Of a stretch of 64,000 bases of DNA, positions 62,905-64,000 are shown piece after piece. Source of the stretch: an uncultured Pirellula sp. Its GTDB lineage: Bacteria; Planctomycetota; Planctomycetia; Pirellulales; Pirellulaceae. The DNA lies in the NCBI GenBank assembly GCA_903892355.1, contig CAITIE010000150.1, positions 1 to 64,000 on the forward strand, written 5' to 3'. The notes beneath the pieces are model-generated. The model was not told the origin of the DNA. It searched no databases and worked only from the letters and a program-made list of their open reading frames with translations. A program made the translations under genes and the position numbers. Each line of letters begins with the position of its first letter. Positions within the stretch are counted from its first letter, which is position 1.

Positions 62905-64000
62905 TGCAACACGGAATCTGTGGCCGCTAAACCGCTTCGAATCGCACCTTCGATGCTCCCCGCGTATCCGACTCCCGTGACATCGCAATAATCACCGCAA
63001 CGATAAAGTCCCTCACCGATCACAGGATTAGACTTCTGGGGGGACACTGACGAAGAAATCGATTCACCATTTGGGCGTGGGAGCGCAAACGGCACCGAGT
63101 ACGTTTGCTCGTGCCGCCAAAGTTCAGCCTCCCAGCCGAACCATTCGACCAGTTCCCTTTGAACAGCCGCCAATAGTTCGTCAGAGACCAAATCCTGCTC
63201 TCCCACAAGATTCACGCTCAGCAACGCTTTTCCGGACGGAGCGTAACTGGTTTGCGCATCGCTCGGGAAAGCCACATGATGGATGCGACCGTAAGGGTTC
63301 CCGTTGAGCATCAACACCGGCTCATGCTTTGCCATGCGATCGATGGAAAAGTAGAAGCAGGTCGTCGAAGCAACAGGCAGTCCATTTATTCGACTTGATT
63401 TCATCCCCAATAATCTCATCGCTGTGGGCTCTTCGGTCGCGATCACAATCGATGGGGCATTCCATTGGGTACCGTCCGCCAAAACTACCTTCCCCGGCTG
63501 GACCTTGGCAACGGTCGATCGCAAACGGAGGGATGCGTTGGGAATCTCTTCGGCAACCTGCTTGGGAATGGCCTGCATCCCCTCTGCAGGCAATGCCGCG
63601 TAGCCTTTGCTGAAGGTCCTGAAAATAAACTCCATCCTCGATGAAGGAATGCCAAGTGAACGGTCTAAAAAGATCCCTCCAAAAAACGGGCGGAAGAATT
63701 GCTCGATGATCGCGTTCGAAAACCCGATCTCTCGCAACCGATCGATGCTCGGTATGTCGCGAGTCGCCATCACCTCATCGACATGTTTCTTCATCAGTCC
63801 ATTCCGAAACCCCAACAGTTTCCACTTGTCGGAAATCGTAGCGACCGTCGAAATCGATGTTTGGACTGCATCCGACAGAAATTTCGACGGAGAGGAGCGA
63901 CTGGGGTCGGTAACTAGCGACCAACTTCGGCCCACGCGAACTCTCGCACCCGCTGAAAATTGCTTTAGACGCAATCGACTTATATCCAATTCGCGCGCGG
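62892..64000 (-). CDS. FAD-dependent amine oxidase / desaturase-like protein (N-terminus outside window)
   Basis: At least 369 residues; the frame is open to the window edge, so the FAD-binding N-terminus is missing. It is related to the phytoene-desaturase/protoporphyrinogen-oxidase superfamily: 'FFRPFFGGIFLDRSLGIPSSRMEFIFRTFSKGYAALPAEGMQAIPKQVAEEIP' and the C-terminal FAD-contact 'GLYRCGDYCDVTGVGYAGSIEGAIRSGLAAT'. It differs from the hemG gene at the left edge, which has the EYGSLIRA block. Substrate is unknown. It converges with the BaiN-type gene. Confidence 0.87.
   Translation of the reverse strand, partial: ARELDISRLRLKQFSAGARVRVGRSWSLVTDPSRSSPSKFLSDAVQTSISTVATISDKWKLLGFRNGLMKKHVDEVMATRDIPSIDRLREIGFSNAIIEQFFRPFFGGIFLDRSLGIPSSRMEFIFRTFSKGYAALPAEGMQAIPKQVAEEIPNASLRLRSTVAKVQPGKVVLADGTQWNAPSIVIATEEPTAMRLLGMKSSRINGLPVASTTCFYFSIDRMAKHEPVLMLNGNPYGRIHHVAFPSDAQTSYAPSGKALLSVNLVGEQDLVSDELLAAVQRELVEWFGWEAELWRHEQTYSVPFALPRPNGESISSSVSPQKSNPVIGEGLYRCGDYCDVTGVGYAGSIEGAIRSGLAATDSVLHQPR

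Overview
The window looks like a Planctomycetota chromosome, most likely Pirellulales-like. The grounds are the DUF1559 pilin-type protein, the adjacent DUF1800/DUF1501 pair, a Minf_1886-family protein, many secreted proteins typical of the phylum, weak Shine-Dalgarno use, and a microcompartment locus of the Planctomycetes/Verrucomicrobia type. No rRNA, tRNA, CRISPR array, insertion sequence or prophage was seen. Both ends cut through genes: a protoporphyrinogen oxidase on the left and an FAD amine-oxidase-type enzyme on the right.

The main feature is a minus-strand bacterial microcompartment (BMC) operon, about 14.6 to 4.7 kb. In transcription order it holds a DeoR-type regulator, PduL phosphotransacylase, two hexameric BMC-H shell proteins, acetate kinase, a pentameric BMC-P protein, a CoA-acylating aldehyde dehydrogenase, a second BMC-P, an unrecognised cargo-like protein with a possible degenerate RpiB/LacAB domain, a third BMC-P, a class II aldolase, a lactate/malate dehydrogenase-family enzyme and deoxyribose-phosphate aldolase. 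The gene set fits aldolase cleavage of fuculose- or rhamnulose-1-phosphate to lactaldehyde (and of deoxyribose-5-phosphate to acetaldehyde), then aldehyde to acyl-CoA, acyl-phosphate and acid plus ATP. Four proteins carry similar amphipathic helices that look like encapsulation peptides: three at the N-terminus (dehydrogenase, PduL, unknown protein) and one at the C-terminus (aldolase). No sugar kinase, isomerase, alcohol dehydrogenase or BMC-T gene is present in the window.

15-25 kb: typA and ndk; an Orn/Lys/Arg decarboxylase; an AMP-binding acyl-CoA ligase; a HEAT-repeat protein coupled to a small membrane protein; a PolB-type exonuclease. 25-32 kb: a cytoplasmic histidine kinase, a halogenase-like flavoprotein, a hemA/CcsA-type pair, a very acidic small protein and scpB. 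32-43 kb: two membrane-anchored VWA-domain proteins converging on a histone-deacetylase-family gene, DUF1501 and DUF1800 genes, a secreted protein, and a Ser/Thr kinase with a degenerate receiver domain. 43-57 kb: a large secreted protein, SMP-30/gluconolactonase, a PQQ-type propeller coupled to a signal peptidase with a Cys4 insert, leuCD, a TerB-like protein, cysC, an RDD membrane protein, a RicT/PSP1 protein and a Minf_1886-family protein. 57-64 kb: a DUF885 protein, hisB, a Gfo/Idh/MocA oxidoreductase, a BaiN-family flavoprotein and the partial amine-oxidase-like gene.

A second theme is short tandem repeats with 12-17 bp units, often 15 bp, at gene ends or inside coding linkers and a signal peptide. 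All functions are read from translated sequence; no search was run.
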